From: [Mycobacterium] fortunisiensis
Lineage (GTDB): Bacteria; Actinomycetota; Actinomycetes; Mycobacteriales; Mycobacteriaceae
Length of the DNA: 64,000 nucleotides
Assembly (NCBI RefSeq): GCF_019050325.1
Contig: NZ_VOMB01000016.1
Location: 708,844 to 772,843 of the forward strand
Reading direction: 5' to 3'
In this document: piece after piece, positions 1-10,983 of the stretch
Position numbering within the stretch: the stretch's first letter is position 1
Layout: every line of letters begins with the position of its first letter
Program-made: the position numbers and the translations under genes
The notes under the pieces: generated by a model
Databases searched by the model: none
What the model saw: the letters and a program-made list of their open reading frames with translations, nothing else
What the model was told of the DNA's origin: nothing

Positions 1-154
1 GCAGGCGACCGCGCGCGAGGATCGCAGCGAGGGACGAGCGAGGACCGGAACGCGTGGGAGGCAAGCCATGACTCCGCGCAGGCGACCGCGCGCGAGGATC
101 GCAGCGAGGGACGAGCGAGGACCGGAACGCGTGGGAGGCAAGCCATGACCCCGC
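1..154. repeat. Tandem 77-bp MIRU-like repeat, two copies
   Basis: Bases 1-77 and 78-154 are identical except for one base near the end (ATGACTCCGC against ATGACCCCGC). Each unit carries a purine-rich ribosome site (GGGAGG) just before an ATG. In each unit the ATG overlaps a TGA as ATGA, so the unit can be read through and hands translation to the next reading frame. Mycobacterial interspersed repetitive units (MIRUs) are described as roughly 50-100 bp, with 77 bp as one class, lying between operon genes and carrying small ORFs whose ends overlap their neighbours. The length, position and ATGA junctions all fit. More copies may lie upstream of the window. Confidence 0.75.
68..148 (+). CDS. 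26-residue small ORF inside the MIRU-like repeat
   Basis: An ATG at 68 in the first repeat unit opens a 26-codon frame rich in Arg, Gly and Ala. It ends at TGA 146-148, overlapping the yvcK start codon (ATGA). The frame entering from the left, probably the end of an upstream gene, stops at 69-71, again overlapping this ATG. The ORF therefore looks like a translational relay between the upstream gene and yvcK. Whether a stable peptide is made is unknown; coupling of ribosome flow is the more likely role. Confidence 0.35.
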   Translation: MTPRRRPRARIAARDERGPERVGGKP

Positions 155-1206
155 GCATTGTCGCCCTCGGTGGAGGGCACGGGCTCTATGCCACGTTGTC
201 GGCGGCGCGGCGGCTCAGCCCGCACGTGACGGCCGTGGTGACGGTCGCCGACGACGGTGGTTCGTCGGGGCGGTTGCGCAGCGAGCTCGATGTGGTTCCC
301 CCCGGCGATCTTCGTATGGCGTTGGCGGCCCTGGCTTCTGACAGTCCGCACGGCAGGCTGTGGGCCACCATCATCCAGCACCGGTTCGGTGGCAGTGGCG
401 CACTGGCCGGCCATCCGATCGGCAATCTGATGCTGGCCGGCCTCAGTGAGGTGTTGGCCGATCCGGTGGCCGCGCTCGACGAGCTCGGTCGCATCCTGGG
501 CGTGAAGGGCCGGGTGTTGCCGATGTGCCCGATCGCCTTGCAGATCGAGGCCGACGTGGCCGGCCTGGAGTCCGATCCCCGGATGAGTCGGGTGATCCGC
601 GGTCAGGTGGCGATCGCCACCACGGTGGGCAAGGTGCGTCGGGTCCGGCTGCTGCCGGGCGATCCGCCGGCCACCCGCCAGGCCGTGGAGGCGATCATGA
701 GCGCCGATCTCGTGGTGCTCGGTCCGGGGTCGTGGTTCACGAGTGTGATCCCGCATGTGTTGGTGCCCCAGTTGTTGGAGGCGCTGCGGGCGACGACGGC
801 GCGGCGGGCGCTGGTGCTGAATTTGGCCGCCGAACCGGGTGAGACGGCGGGCTTCTCGGCCGAACGCCACATCCACGTTCTGGCCCAGCACGCTCCCGAG
901 TTCAGCGTGCATGACATCATCGTCGATGCCAGCCGGGTGCCGAGCGACCGTGAACGGGAGCAACTCAGCCGCACAGCCAACATCCTCAACGCCCGTGTTG
1001 AGTTTGCTGACGTGTCCCGACCTGGTACACCTTTACATGACCCGGCGAAGTTGGCCGCGGTGCTGGAGGGGGTCCGGTTGCGTGCGATGGCACCCGGGCG
1101 GGCCGTGCAGGAATCCACTGTTCCCACGCCCGCTGCGCGGTCGGTCGACGTTGCGCGCCAGGAACCGGCGCCGAATACACCGAGAGGGGACGATCCGTGG
1201 CGATGA
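145..1206 (+). CDS. yvcK: YvcK/CofD-like (UPF0052) protein, CuvA-type
   Basis: This 353-residue protein belongs to the CofD-like/YvcK family. It opens with the Rossmann-type glycine motif [15 protein letters not shown], followed by [35 protein letters not shown] and [12 protein letters not shown], all typical of YvcK proteins that bind UDP-sugars. In mycobacteria the orthologue (CuvA) is linked to cell shape, peptidoglycan precursor localisation and growth on fatty carbon sources. The start at 145 has GGGAGG upstream, supplied by the repeat. The gene stops at 1204-1206, inside the beginning of whiA, so the two are translationally coupled. About the last 40 residues (Pro/Arg-rich) look like a flexible tail. 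Confidence 0.9.
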   Translation: MTPRIVALGGGHGLYATLSAARRLSPHVTAVVTVADDGGSSGRLRSELDVVPPGDLRMALAALASDSPHGRLWATIIQHRFGGSGALAGHPIGNLMLAGLSEVLADPVAALDELGRILGVKGRVLPMCPIALQIEADVAGLESDPRMSRVIRGQVAIATTVGKVRRVRLLPGDPPATRQAVEAIMSADLVVLGPGSWFTSVIPHVLVPQLLEALRATTARRALVLNLAAEPGETAGFSAERHIHVLAQHAPEFSVHDIIVDASRVPSDREREQLSRTANILNARVEFADVSRPGTPLHDPAKLAAVLEGVRLRAMAPGRAVQESTVPTPAARSVDVARQEPAPNTPRGDDPWR

Positions 1207-2180
1207 CGGCTGAAGTCAAAGACGAGCTGAGCCGCCTCGTGGTCAACTCGGTCAGTGCGCGCCGCGCGGAGGTGGCGTCGTTGTTGCGCTTTGCCGGCGG
1301 CCTGCACATCGTGGCCGGCCGAGTGGTCGTGGAAGCCGAGGTCGATCTCGGGATCATCGCGCGTCGGCTGCGCAAGGACATCTACGACCTGTACGGCTAC
1401 AACGCGGTGGTGCACGTGCTGTCGGCCAGCGGCATCCGGAAGAACACCCGGTATGTGGTGCGGGTGGCCGCTGACGGGGAAGCCCTGGCACGGCAGACGG
1501 GCCTGCTCGATCTTCGCGGTCGTCCGGTGCGCGGGCTGCCCGCACAGGTGGTCGGCGGCAGTGTCGGTGATGCCGAGGCGGCGTGGCGCGGCGCGTTCCT
1601 GGCGCACGGCTCGTTGACCGAGCCGGGCCGGTCCTCGGCGCTGGAGGTCAGTTGCCCCGGCCCGGAGGCGGCGTTGGCGTTGGTCGGTGCGGCGCGGCGG
1701 CTGGGGGTCAGCGCGAAGGCCCGCGAGGTGCGCGGCAGTGACCGGGTCGTGGTGCGTGACGGCGAGGCGATCGGAGCCCTGCTGACCCGGATGGGCGCCC
1801 AGGACACCCGTTTGACGTGGGAAGAGCGGCGGATGCGTCGCGAGGTCCGGGCCACCGCCAACCGGCTGGCCAATTTCGACGACGCCAACCTGCGCCGGTC
1901 GGCGCGGGCGGCAGTCGCGGCGGCGGCCCGGGTGGAGCGCGCACTGGACATCCTGGGCGAAGGGGTGCCCGATCACCTGGCTGCGGCGGGCAAGCTGCGG
2001 GTCGAACACCGTCAGGCCTCGCTGGAGGAACTGGGCCGGCTGGCTGATCCGCCGATGACGAAAGATGCTGTGGCAGGCCGTATTCGGCGGCTGTTGTCGA
2101 TGGCCGATCGTAAGGCCAAGCAGGAAGGGGTGCCCGACACCGAGTCGGCGGTGACCCCGGACCTGCTCGACGACGCCTGA
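1197..2180 (+). CDS. whiA: Sporulation/cell-division regulator WhiA
   Basis: This 327-residue protein begins [13 protein letters not shown] and is closely mycobacterial WhiA-like. The N-terminal two thirds is the degenerate LAGLIDADG homing-endonuclease-like fold (the segments around [16 protein letters not shown] and [14 protein letters not shown]). The C-terminal part (about 230-310, with [18 protein letters not shown]) is the helix-turn-helix DNA-binding domain. Two starts are possible. GTG 1197 has GAGAGGGGA six bases upstream. ATG 1203 forms an ATGA overlap with the yvcK stop. I prefer 1197 for its spacing. Known role of the family: transcription regulator of growth and division genes. 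Confidence 0.92.
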   Translation: MAMTAEVKDELSRLVVNSVSARRAEVASLLRFAGGLHIVAGRVVVEAEVDLGIIARRLRKDIYDLYGYNAVVHVLSASGIRKNTRYVVRVAADGEALARQTGLLDLRGRPVRGLPAQVVGGSVGDAEAAWRGAFLAHGSLTEPGRSSALEVSCPGPEAALALVGAARRLGVSAKAREVRGSDRVVVRDGEAIGALLTRMGAQDTRLTWEERRMRREVRATANRLANFDDANLRRSARAAVAAAARVERALDILGEGVPDHLAAAGKLRVEHRQASLEELGRLADPPMTKDAVAGRIRRLLSMADRKAKQEGVPDTESAVTPDLLDDA

Positions 2181-3460
<1,280 letters not shown>

Positions 3461-3464
3461 TCCG

Positions 3465-4688
3465 ATGGCAGTCAAAACACTCACCGATCTGCTGGCCGAG
3501 GGTGTGGAAGGGCGCGGCGTACTCGTCCGCTCGGACCTGAACGTCCCCCTCGACGACGACGGAAAGATCACTGATCCGGGCCGCATCATCGCCTCGGCCC
3601 CGACGCTGAAGGCACTGGCCGAGGCCGGCGCCAAGGTGGTCGTCGCCGCGCACCTCGGGCGGCCCAAGGGGGCGCCGGACCCGAAGCTGTCGCTGGCACC
3701 GGTGGCCGCAGCGTTGGGGGAGGCGCTGGGCCGGCACGTGCAGTTGGCCGGCGACGTCGTCGGAACCGACGCGTTGGCCCGCGCCGAGGGCCTGACCGAC
3801 GGCGACGTGCTGCTGGTGGAGAACATCCGCTTCGACCCGCGGGAGACCAGCAAGGACGACGCCGAGCGGTTGTCCCTGGCCAAGGCGCTGGCCGCTCTGG
3901 TCGAAGGGCCCGACGGTTCCCCGGGTGCGTTCGTCTCCGACGGGTTCGGCGTGGTGCACCGCAAGCAGGCCTCGGTGTACGACATCGCCACCCTGCTGCC
4001 GCACTATGCCGGCACGCTGGTGGACGCCGAGGTCAAGGTGCTCGAGCAGCTGACCAGCTCCACCGAACGCCCGTATGCCGTGGTGCTCGGCGGCTCCAAG
4101 GTGTCCGACAAGCTCGCGGTGATCGAGAACCTCGCCACCAAGGCCGACAGCCTGATTATCGGCGGCGGCATGTGTTTCACTTTCCTTGCCGCCCAAGGGG
4201 TTTCGGTGGGGACCTCGCTGTGCCAGGAGGAGATGCTGGACACCTGCAAAGACCTGCTGGAAAAGTACGCCGACGTCATCCACCTGCCGGTGGACATCGT
4301 GGTGGCCGACAAGTTCGCCGCCGACGCCGAACCGGAGACGGTGGCCTCGGATCGGATCCCCGAGGGCAAGATGGGCCTGGACATCGGGCCCGAGTCGGTC
4401 AAGCGGTTCACCGCACTGCTGTCGAACGCCAAGACCGTGTTCTGGAACGGTCCGATGGGCGTATTCGAGTTCCCGGCCTTCTCGGCGGGCACCAAGGGGG
4501 TGGCCGAGGCCATCATCGGCGCCACCGAGAAGGGGGCGTTCAGTGTGGTCGGCGGGGGTGACTCGGCGGCCGCGGTGCGCCAGCTCGGTCTGGCGGAGGA
4601 CGGCTTCTCACACATCTCCACCGGCGGCGGTGCATCCCTGGAATACCTCGAGGGCAAAGACCTGCCCGGCATCCAGGTTCTGCAGTAG
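3465..4688 (+). CDS. pgk: Phosphoglycerate kinase
   Basis: A 407-residue phosphoglycerate kinase that makes ATP from 1,3-bisphosphoglycerate. Family motifs are clear: [11 protein letters not shown] near the N terminus, [29 protein letters not shown] in the hinge region, [10 protein letters not shown], and the glycine-rich nucleotide site [14 protein letters not shown] 3465 lies four bases after the gap stop, and tpiA follows 21 bases after the pgk stop, so all three are probably one transcript. Length and motifs are intact. Confidence 0.96.
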   Translation: MAVKTLTDLLAEGVEGRGVLVRSDLNVPLDDDGKITDPGRIIASAPTLKALAEAGAKVVVAAHLGRPKGAPDPKLSLAPVAAALGEALGRHVQLAGDVVGTDALARAEGLTDGDVLLVENIRFDPRETSKDDAERLSLAKALAALVEGPDGSPGAFVSDGFGVVHRKQASVYDIATLLPHYAGTLVDAEVKVLEQLTSSTERPYAVVLGGSKVSDKLAVIENLATKADSLIIGGGMCFTFLAAQGVSVGTSLCQEEMLDTCKDLLEKYADVIHLPVDIVVADKFAADAEPETVASDRIPEGKMGLDIGPESVKRFTALLSNAKTVFWNGPMGVFEFPAFSAGTKGVAEAIIGATEKGAFSVVGGGDSAAAVRQLGLAEDGFSHISTGGGASLEYLEGKDLPGIQVLQ

Positions 4689-4709
4689 TACTCAACGAGG
4701 AGAGGGTCC

Positions 4710-5504
4710 GTGTCGAAAGCCGCACGAAAGCCATTGATCGCCGGCAACTGGAAGATGAACCTCAACCACTTCGAGGCCATCGCCCTGGTGCAGAAGATCG
4801 CATTTGCCTTGCCGGACAAGTACTTCGACAAGGTCGACGTCACCGTCATCCCGCCGTTCACCGATCTGCGCAGCGTGCAGACCCTGGTCGACGGGGACAA
4901 GCTGCGCCTGACCTACGGGGCGCAGGATCTCTCGCAGCATGACGCGGGCGCCTACACCGGCGACATCAGCGGAGCGTTCCTGGCCAAGCTGGGGTGCAGC
5001 TTCGTCGTCGTCGGGCACTCCGAGCGGCGTACCTACCATCACGAGGACGACGCACTGGTGGCCGCCAAGGCTGCCGCGGCGTTCAAGCACGGCATCACCC
5101 CCATCATCTGCATCGGTGAGCAGCTCGAGGTTCGCGAGGCCGGCGACCACGTCGAGTACAACGTGAACTCGTTGCGCGGTTCACTGGCCGGGCTGACCAA
5201 GGAACAGATCGGTCAGGCCGTCATCGCCTACGAGCCGGTGTGGGCGATCGGCACCGGACGGGTGGCGAGTGCGGCCGACGCCCAGGAGGTCTGCAAGGCG
5301 ATCCGCGCCGAGCTGGGAAACCTGTCCACGCCGGAATTGGCGGCCGGGGTGCGTGTGCTCTACGGCGGCTCGGTCAACGCCAAGAACGTCGGTGAGATCG
5401 TGGCGCAGGGTGATGTCGACGGTGCCCTCGTCGGTGGCGCCTCCCTGGACGGGGAGCAGTTCGCGACGCTGTCGGCGATCGCCGCCGGCGGGCCGCTGCC
5501 CTAG
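4710..5504 (+). CDS. tpiA: Triosephosphate isomerase
   Basis: A 264-residue TIM-barrel enzyme interconverting dihydroxyacetone phosphate and glyceraldehyde-3-phosphate. AGNWKMN carries the N-terminal catalytic lysine. VVGHSERR carries the electrophilic histidine. [11 protein letters not shown] carries the catalytic glutamate and loop 6. [10 protein letters not shown] and GALVGGASL form the phosphate site. GTG 4710 is supported by GAGGAGAGGG at 4697-4706. It is the third gene of the gap-pgk-tpiA operon. Confidence 0.96.
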   Translation: MSKAARKPLIAGNWKMNLNHFEAIALVQKIAFALPDKYFDKVDVTVIPPFTDLRSVQTLVDGDKLRLTYGAQDLSQHDAGAYTGDISGAFLAKLGCSFVVVGHSERRTYHHEDDALVAAKAAAAFKHGITPIICIGEQLEVREAGDHVEYNVNSLRGSLAGLTKEQIGQAVIAYEPVWAIGTGRVASAADAQEVCKAIRAELGNLSTPELAAGVRVLYGGSVNAKNVGEIVAQGDVDGALVGGASLDGEQFATLSAIAAGGPLP

Positions 5505-5545
5505 GCCGGCCTGAGCCCGGACGGAGAGCACGTGGTCTGACCAGG

Positions 5546-5551
5546 TAGTCT
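5546..5551 (+). promoter_or_regulatory. Candidate -10 box (TAGTCT), predicted leaderless secG mRNA
   Basis: TAGTCT is followed by exactly 7 bases and then the secG ATG. There is no ribosome site before the ATG, so transcription probably starts on the A of the start codon. Confidence 0.5.
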
Positions 5552-5558
5552 TGCGGGC

Positions 5559-5792
5559 ATGGAATTGGCGCTGCAGATTACCCTGGTCGTGACCAGTGTG
5601 CTGGTCGTGCTCCTGGTCCTGCTGCACCGGGCCAAGGGTGGCGGTCTGTCCACCCTGTTCGGTGGCGGTGTTCAGTCCAGCCTGTCCGGCTCCACCGTGG
5701 TCGAGAAGAACCTCGACCGGCTCACCCTGTTCGTCACCGGCATCTGGCTGGTGTCGATCGTCGGCGTGGCCCTGCTGATCAAGTACAGCTGA
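5559..5792 (+). CDS. secG: Preprotein translocase subunit SecG
   Basis: A 77-residue membrane protein with two hydrophobic segments (about 3-23 and 54-74). Between them lies a small loop rich in Gly and Ser, including KGGGLSTLFGGG, the SecG hallmark. SecG is the non-essential third subunit of the SecYEG channel. Its place directly after tpiA is conserved in mycobacteria. It has no ribosome site but a well placed -10 box, so it may be expressed from a leaderless transcript independently of the glycolytic operon. Confidence 0.92.
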   Translation: MELALQITLVVTSVLVVLLVLLHRAKGGGLSTLFGGGVQSSLSGSTVVEKNLDRLTLFVTGIWLVSIVGVALLIKYS

Positions 5793-5890
5793 CGTAGCTG
5801 AATCGAAGTTTTTCTCCCGGTCGCGGCGTCGCCGAATTCGACGTGGGGGCGGTGATTGCCGCCTGTTGACGACCCTGCTGTCGATCTCGA

Positions 5891-5910
5891 CGGCCTGCGA
5901 CGGCCTGCGA
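5891..5910. repeat. Two tandem copies of a 10-bp unit upstream of ppc
   Basis: CGGCCTGCGA occurs twice in tandem, 30 bases before the predicted ppc transcription start, roughly where a -35 box or activator site would lie. It may be chance in GC-rich DNA. Confidence 0.5.
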
Positions 5911-5927
5911 CGAACCCCGCGGGCGTC

Positions 5928-5933
5928 GATACT
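5928..5933 (+). promoter_or_regulatory. Candidate -10 box (GATACT), predicted leaderless ppc mRNA
   Basis: GATACT matches TATAAT at four of six positions and is followed by 6 bases and the ppc ATG. The purines GGAGAG before the ATG directly abut it, too close to act as a normal ribosome site. Confidence 0.4.
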
Positions 5934-5939
5934 GGAGAG

Positions 5940-8747
5940 ATGGCTGATGCTCCAGACATCGACCTCGACCCCATCGGCGCAGTTCAACGCACTCCGGTAG
6001 GCCGCGAAGCCACCGAGCCGATGCGCGAGGACATCCGACTGCTCGGCGCGATCCTCGGCGACACCATCCGCGAACACAACGGCCCGGAAGTGTTCGACCT
6101 CGTCGAACGGGCCCGGGTGGAATCCTTTCGGGTCCGCCGGTCCGAAATCGACCGGGCCGAACTGGCCGCCAGGTTCTCCGGCATCGACCCCGGCCGGGCC
6201 ATCCCGGTGATCCGGGCCTTCACCCACTTCGCGCTGTTGGCCAACGTCGCCGAAGACATCCATCGGGAGCGGCGCCGCGCCGTACACGTCGCCGCCGGCG
6301 AACCGCCGCAGGACAGCAGCCTGGCGGCGACGTATCGCAAGCTCGACGCCGCGGATCTGGACGCCACCACGGTCACCGACGCGTTACGCGGCGCCCTGGT
6401 CGCGCCGGTGATCACCGCCCATCCCACCGAAACCCGGCGCCGCACGGTCTTCGACACCCAGCGCCAGGTCACCGAGCTGATGCGGCTGCGGCTGCACGGG
6501 CAGTCCCGCACCTCCGAGGGCCGCGACATCGAGGTGGAACTGCGCCGCCACATCCTCACCCTGTGGCAGACCGCGCTGGTGCGGTTGTCGCGGTTGAAGA
6601 TCTCCGACGAGATCGAAACCGGGTTGCGGTACTACCCGGCGGCATTCCTGGAGGTGATCCCGCAGGTCAATGCCGAGGTCCGCACCGCGTTGCAGGCCCG
6701 CTGGCCGGGGGCGCACCTGCTGGAGCAGCCGATCCTGCGGCCGGGAAGCTGGATCGGCGGGGACCGGGACGGCAACCCCAATGTCGACGCCGGTGTGGTG
6801 CGGCTGGCCACCGGACGCGCCGCTCGCGTGGCGTTCGCGCACTATTTCAGCGAGCTCACCGCGCTCGAAGAAGAACTGTCGATGTCGGCGCGGCTGGTGA
6901 CGGTCAGCGACGGACTGGCCGCACTGGCCCAGACCTGCCATGAGCCCGCACGCGCCGACGAGCCCTATCGGCGCGCACTGCGGGTGATCCACGCCCGACT
7001 GACCGCGACCGGCCGCCAGATCCTCGACGAGCAACCCGAACACGAGCTGGACCTGGATTCCGAGCCGTATCGCCGGCCCGAGGAACTCCTGGCCGATCTT
7101 GACATCCTGGATGACTCGCTGCGGTCCAACGGCGGCGCGGTGCTGGCCGACGATCGGTTGTCCCGGCTACGAGAAGCGGTGCGGGTCTTCGGCTTTCATC
7201 TGTGCGGCCTCGACATGCGACAGAACTCCGAGGTCCACGAGCAGGTGGTGGCCGAGTTGCTGGCCTGGGCCGGTGTCCATCCCGACTACACCGCGCTGCC
7301 CGAAGCGCAACGGGTGGAACTGCTTGCCGCCGAGATCTCCACTCGCCGCCCGCTGATCGGGGAGGGCGCCGAGATCTCGGAGTTGGCCCGTAAGGAACTC
7401 GCCATCATCGGCGCCGGAGCCCGGGCGGTCTCGGTGTTTGGCCCGCAGGCGGTGCCGAACTACATCATCTCGATGTGTCAGTCGGTGTCCGATCTGCTCG
7501 AAGCCGCGATCCTGCTCAAAGAGTGCGGTCTGCTTGATGTGTCGGGTGCCGCTCACGGTGGCGAGGTGTATACGCCAGTCGGCATCGTGCCACTGTTCGA
7601 AACCATCGACGACCTGCAGCGCGGAGCGTCGATCCTGCAGGACGCCCTGGGGTTGCCGGTGTACCGCAGCATCGTCGCTGCCCGCGCCGAGCATCAGGAG
7701 GTGATGCTGGGGTACTCGGATTCCAACAAGGACGGCGGGTACCTGGCGGCGAACTGGGCGTTGTACCGAGCCGAACTCGACCTCGTCGACGCGGCGCGCA
7801 AGACCGGAATCCGATTGCGGCTGTTCCACGGCCGCGGTGGCACCGTCGGCCGCGGCGGCGGCCCCAGCTACGACGCGATCCTGGCGCAGCCGCCCGGTGC
7901 GGTGAACGGTTCGCTGCGGATCACCGAGCAGGGTGAGGTGATCGCGGCGAAGTACGCCGAGCCGCAGATCGCCCACCGCAACCTGGAAGCCCTGCTGGCT
8001 GCGACGCTGGAATCCACCCTGCTCGACGTCGAGGGACTGGGGGAGGACGCCGACCCGGCCTACCAGGTGCTCGATGAGCTCGCCGGGCTGGCGCAACGGG
8101 CCTACGCCGAATTGGTCCATGACACACCGGGTTTCGTCGAGTACTTCACGGCCTCCACCCCGGTCAGCGAGATCGGCGACCTCAACATCGGCAGCCGCCC
8201 CAGTTCACGCAAGCCGACGGCCTCGATCGCCGACCTGCGCGCCATCCCGTGGGTGCTGGCCTGGAGCCAGTGCCGGGTGATGCTGCCCGGCTGGTACGGC
8301 ACCGGTACGGCGTTCGAACAGTGGATCGGCGGCGACGAGTCGCGGCTCGCGGTACTGCGGGACCTCTACCGGCGCTGGCCGTTCTTCCGCACGGTGCTGT
8401 CGAACATGGCGCAGGTGCTGGCGAAGTCGGACATGGGCCTGGCCGCACGGTATTCCGAGCTGGTCGACGACGTCGAGCTGCGGGCCAGGGTGTTCGACAA
8501 GATCGTCGCCGAACACGAGCGCACGATCACCATGTGCACCCGCATCACCGGGCACGACGATCTACTGGCGGACAACCCGGCGTTGGCTCGCTCGGTGTTC
8601 AACCGGTTCCCCTACCTCGAACCGCTCAACCACCTGCAGGTGGAGCTGCTGCGCCGGTACCGGGCCGGGGACGAGGACGAACGGGTGCAGCGCGGGATCC
8701 TGCTCACGATGAGTGGCCTGGCGACGGCGCTGCGCAACAGCGGGTGA
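5940..8747 (+). CDS. ppc: Phosphoenolpyruvate carboxylase
   Basis: A 935-residue enzyme carboxylating PEP to oxaloacetate (anaplerosis). Signature motifs are [13 protein letters not shown] (catalytic His), [42 protein letters not shown], and SRPSSRK close to [13 protein letters not shown]; the protein ends with the usual NSG. The frame is open upstream to 5856, but that extension is low-complexity and unlike PEPC. ATG 5940 gives the N terminus [11 protein letters not shown] and the normal length. From memory, M. smegmatis has this gene here while M. tuberculosis lacks it, which favours a fast grower. Confidence 0.95.
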   Translation: MADAPDIDLDPIGAVQRTPVGREATEPMREDIRLLGAILGDTIREHNGPEVFDLVERARVESFRVRRSEIDRAELAARFSGIDPGRAIPVIRAFTHFALLANVAEDIHRERRRAVHVAAGEPPQDSSLAATYRKLDAADLDATTVTDALRGALVAPVITAHPTETRRRTVFDTQRQVTELMRLRLHGQSRTSEGRDIEVELRRHILTLWQTALVRLSRLKISDEIETGLRYYPAAFLEVIPQVNAEVRTALQARWPGAHLLEQPILRPGSWIGGDRDGNPNVDAGVVRLATGRAARVAFAHYFSELTALEEELSMSARLVTVSDGLAALAQTCHEPARADEPYRRALRVIHARLTATGRQILDEQPEHELDLDSEPYRRPEELLADLDILDDSLRSNGGAVLADDRLSRLREAVRVFGFHLCGLDMRQNSEVHEQVVAELLAWAGVHPDYTALPEAQRVELLAAEISTRRPLIGEGAEISELARKELAIIGAGARAVSVFGPQAVPNYIISMCQSVSDLLEAAILLKECGLLDVSGAAHGGEVYTPVGIVPLFETIDDLQRGASILQDALGLPVYRSIVAARAEHQEVMLGYSDSNKDGGYLAANWALYRAELDLVDAARKTGIRLRLFHGRGGTVGRGGGPSYDAILAQPPGAVNGSLRITEQGEVIAAKYAEPQIAHRNLEALLAATLESTLLDVEGLGEDADPAYQVLDELAGLAQRAYAELVHDTPGFVEYFTASTPVSEIGDLNIGSRPSSRKPTASIADLRAIPWVLAWSQCRVMLPGWYGTGTAFEQWIGGDESRLAVLRDLYRRWPFFRTVLSNMAQVLAKSDMGLAARYSELVDDVELRARVFDKIVAEHERTITMCTRITGHDDLLADNPALARSVFNRFPYLEPLNHLQVELLRRYRAGDEDERVQRGILLTMSGLATALRNSG

Positions 8748-8754
8748 GGCGGGA

Positions 8755-9132
8755 TCACAGGTGAGCCCGATCGCGGATCGCCTTCACCACGCCGCGCATG
8801 GCGTTCTCGGTGGCCGCCAACGGGGACATCACCGCCTCACCGATCCCGACGATGACCTCCACCCGGTCCACAATGGCTTCCAGGCGCTCGACCACGCCGA
8901 TCAGCCGTGGCGCGAGCTCATCGATACGGGTGATGGTGTCGTTGAACCGGTCCAGCGTGGCGTCCAGCCCGCCGGTGGACCGGTTGAGGTCGACCAGCGT
9001 GTTGCTGAGGTCGGTGAGCAGGGTGTCGACCTGCTCGACGGTCATGTCGGCGTTGAGCGCGGCCTGCGTCAATGTCCGAATTCGCTGCCGCCCGGATGCC
9101 GGGCGAGCGCGGCCGTCTCCCTTGTCTGCCAT
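8755..9132 (-). CDS. Small conserved mycobacterial coiled-coil protein (Rv1444c-like)
   Basis: 125 residues beginning MADKGDGRARPASGRQ. After a basic N terminus, residues about 25-100 form an amphipathic helical region with regular hydrophobic spacing (LLTDLSNTLVDLNRS, LVERLEAIVDRVEVI forms), suggesting a coiled coil. No enzymatic motif is visible. Position next to the pentose-phosphate genes matches the conserved hypothetical Rv1444c of M. tuberculosis. ATG 9132 sits 7 bases after CATAAT on its strand, so the mRNA is probably leaderless; ATG 9141 in the same frame is less likely. Function unknown. Confidence 0.75.
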   Translation of the reverse strand: MADKGDGRARPASGRQRIRTLTQAALNADMTVEQVDTLLTDLSNTLVDLNRSTGGLDATLDRFNDTITRIDELAPRLIGVVERLEAIVDRVEVIVGIGEAVMSPLAATENAMRGVVKAIRDRAHL

Positions 9133-9139
9133 GCCAGAC

Positions 9140-9145
9140 ATTATG
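9140..9145 (-). promoter_or_regulatory. Candidate -10 box (CATAAT) for the coiled-coil gene
   Basis: On the minus strand CATAAT (five of six TATAAT matches) is followed by 7 bases and the ATG at 9132, the spacing expected for a leaderless transcript. Confidence 0.45.
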
Positions 9146-9182
9146 GCCGGTCGGGAACCAAACGCGGACCGGCGACGTCTGA

Positions 9183-9335
9183 ATGGCTGTGCGGCAATTT
9201 TGTGAACACCGGTCCAGCTTGGCGGCGGCGTGCGAAAAGGCGGCGCCATATCGCCAGACAGCCGACTATCTGGCCGGCTATGCCGAGGCGCTGGCCGACC
9301 GGCAGGCCGAGCCGCGCGGTGCCGCCGAGGACTAG
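9183..9335 (+). CDS. Possible 50-residue small protein
   Basis: An ATG-started frame encodes 50 residues, beginning MAVRQFCEHRSSLAAACEKA and containing YRQTADYLAGYAEALADRQ. Third codon positions are strongly G/C, as in real genes here, and the composition (two Cys, several Tyr, a helical C-terminal half) looks protein-like. It fills the only gap between two minus-strand genes and ends 7 bases before the pgl stop (convergent). No ribosome site or family match is recognised, so it stays tentative. Confidence 0.35.
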   Translation: MAVRQFCEHRSSLAAACEKAAPYRQTADYLAGYAEALADRQAEPRGAAED

Positions 9336-9342
9336 CTTCGGC

Positions 9343-10074
9343 TCACAGCTTGCCGGCGGCAGCGTCATCGAGCAGCCACACCGTCCGGTCACGCCCGATC
9401 GCGCCGGCTGCGGGAACCTCGACCGGATCCGCACCGCCGAGGGCGGCAGCCACCGCATCGGCCTTGGCGTCGCCGGACACCACCAGCCACACCTCGCGGG
9501 AATTGCGAACCGCGGGCAGGGTCAACGTGATTCGTCGCGGCGGCGGTTTGGGGGAGTCGGGCACCCCCACCACCATCCGCCGGGTCTCGCGTACGGCCGG
9601 GGTGTCGGGAAACAGCGAGTTGATGTGTCCTTCGCCGCCCATGCCCAGCAGGTGCACATCGAACTCGGGCCCGGGCGCATCGAAGTTGGCCGCCAGCACC
9701 TGCGCGTAGCCCGCGGCGGCCGCGTCGAGGTCATCGCCGAACTCGCCGTCACTGGCCGCCATCGCATGCACGTTGACGTCGGGGATGCCGATGTGATCGA
9801 GCAATGCCTCGCGCGCCTGCTTGTCGTTGCGTTCATCGTCGTCCTGCGGCACGAACCGCTCGTCACCCCAGTAGACGTGGACCTTGTTCCAGTCGATCTC
9901 GGAGCTGCGCTCGCCGACGCGTTTGAGCAAGCCGATGCCGGTGCCACCCCCGGTCAGCACGATGACGGCCTGGCCGCGGGCGGCGATTGCCGAGGCGATC
10001 GCATCCACCAACCGGTCACCGGCGGCGGCCACCAGCGCGGCGGTGTCGGGATAGCGTTCGATCTGGATGCTCAT
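9343..10074 (-). CDS. pgl: 6-phosphogluconolactonase
   Basis: A 243-residue lactonase of the DevB/Pgl type, hydrolysing 6-phosphogluconolactone in the oxidative pentose phosphate pathway. Typical motifs are [11 protein letters not shown] near the phosphate site, [25 protein letters not shown] and [13 protein letters not shown]. Its ATG overlaps the opcA stop as ATGA, so it is the last gene of the tkt-tal-zwf-opcA-pgl operon and translationally coupled to opcA. Confidence 0.94.
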   Translation of the reverse strand: MSIQIERYPDTAALVAAAGDRLVDAIASAIAARGQAVIVLTGGGTGIGLLKRVGERSSEIDWNKVHVYWGDERFVPQDDDERNDKQAREALLDHIGIPDVNVHAMAASDGEFGDDLDAAAAGYAQVLAANFDAPGPEFDVHLLGMGGEGHINSLFPDTPAVRETRRMVVGVPDSPKPPPRRITLTLPAVRNSREVWLVVSGDAKADAVAAALGGADPVEVPAAGAIGRDRTVWLLDDAAAGKL

Positions 10075-10982
10075 GCGTACTGGACCTTGTCGATTCCTTG
10101 TAGGGCCTCGTAATAGATTTCATCGGCGTCGAGCCGTCGCAGATCCTCGGCCAGGCACTCCTTGGCCTCCCGTCGGGCCAGCGGCAGCAGCGAATTCGGC
10201 CGGCCGGTACGGCTCAGCGTCGCGGTGACGTCGGCCTGGGGACGGACCAGGCTGACGGTCTCGGACGGCCGGGTCAGTTCCACCTTCAGCTCACCCACCG
10301 CGCGGACCACTGGCCCGTCGATCCGGTTGGCCAGCCAGCCGGCCAGGATGTCAATGGCGGGTTCGTCTTTCAGTCCGGAGACCAGCGCTGAGGTGATCGG
10401 CTCGTGCGGCGGCTGGTCCATGGCCGATGCCAGCAGCGCCCGCCAGTACGTGACCCGGCTCCAGGCCAGGTCGGTGTCACCGGGGGTGTAGCCGTTGCGC
10501 CGGCTGCGGATGTTGGCCAGTGGATCGGCGCCGTTGGTGGCGTCGGTGATCCGGCGAATCGCCAACTTGCCCAACGGATCCTGGGCCGGGATGGGCGGTG
10601 CCATCGCGGGCCACCAGGCCACCACCGGGGTGTCGGGCAGCAGGAACGGCAACACCACGCTGCTGGCGTGGGCCGACAGCTCACCGGACAGCCGGAGTAC
10701 CACCACCTCGCCGGCCCCCGCGTCATGGCCCACCCGCAGCTGGGCATCCAGCCGCGGAGCCTTGGCGTCCGGGTCTGCCGGTACCACCACGATCACCCGG
10801 CAGGGGTGCTCGCGGCTGGCGAAGTTGGCGGCCTCGATGGCATCTTCGACACAGCTTTCGGTATCCGGCGCGATCACCAGGGTCAGCACCCGGCTCAAGG
10901 TCAGCGCACCGCCCTCTTCACGCAGGCCGGTGATCTTCTTGTTGACGTCATTCGTCGTGGTGTCGGGCAGGTCGACGATCAT
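10071..10982 (-). CDS. opcA: Glucose-6-phosphate dehydrogenase assembly protein OpcA
   Basis: A 303-residue protein starting [16 protein letters not shown], the typical actinobacterial OpcA start and length. OpcA helps assemble or activate glucose-6-phosphate dehydrogenase and is nearly always beside zwf. The start at 10982 is one base after the zwf stop; the longer upstream frame runs into zwf and is not needed. It overlaps pgl by 4 nt. Confidence 0.92.
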   Translation of the reverse strand: MIVDLPDTTTNDVNKKITGLREEGGALTLSRVLTLVIAPDTESCVEDAIEAANFASREHPCRVIVVVPADPDAKAPRLDAQLRVGHDAGAGEVVVLRLSGELSAHASSVVLPFLLPDTPVVAWWPAMAPPIPAQDPLGKLAIRRITDATNGADPLANIRSRRNGYTPGDTDLAWSRVTYWRALLASAMDQPPHEPITSALVSGLKDEPAIDILAGWLANRIDGPVVRAVGELKVELTRPSETVSLVRPQADVTATLSRTGRPNSLLPLARREAKECLAEDLRRLDADEIYYEALQGIDKVQYA

Positions 10983-10983
10983 C

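Noticed and set aside
5856..5939. Upstream extension of ppc
   Set aside because: The sequence is not PEPC-like and includes a 10-bp tandem repeat; ATG 5940 gives the normal N terminus and a predicted leaderless start.
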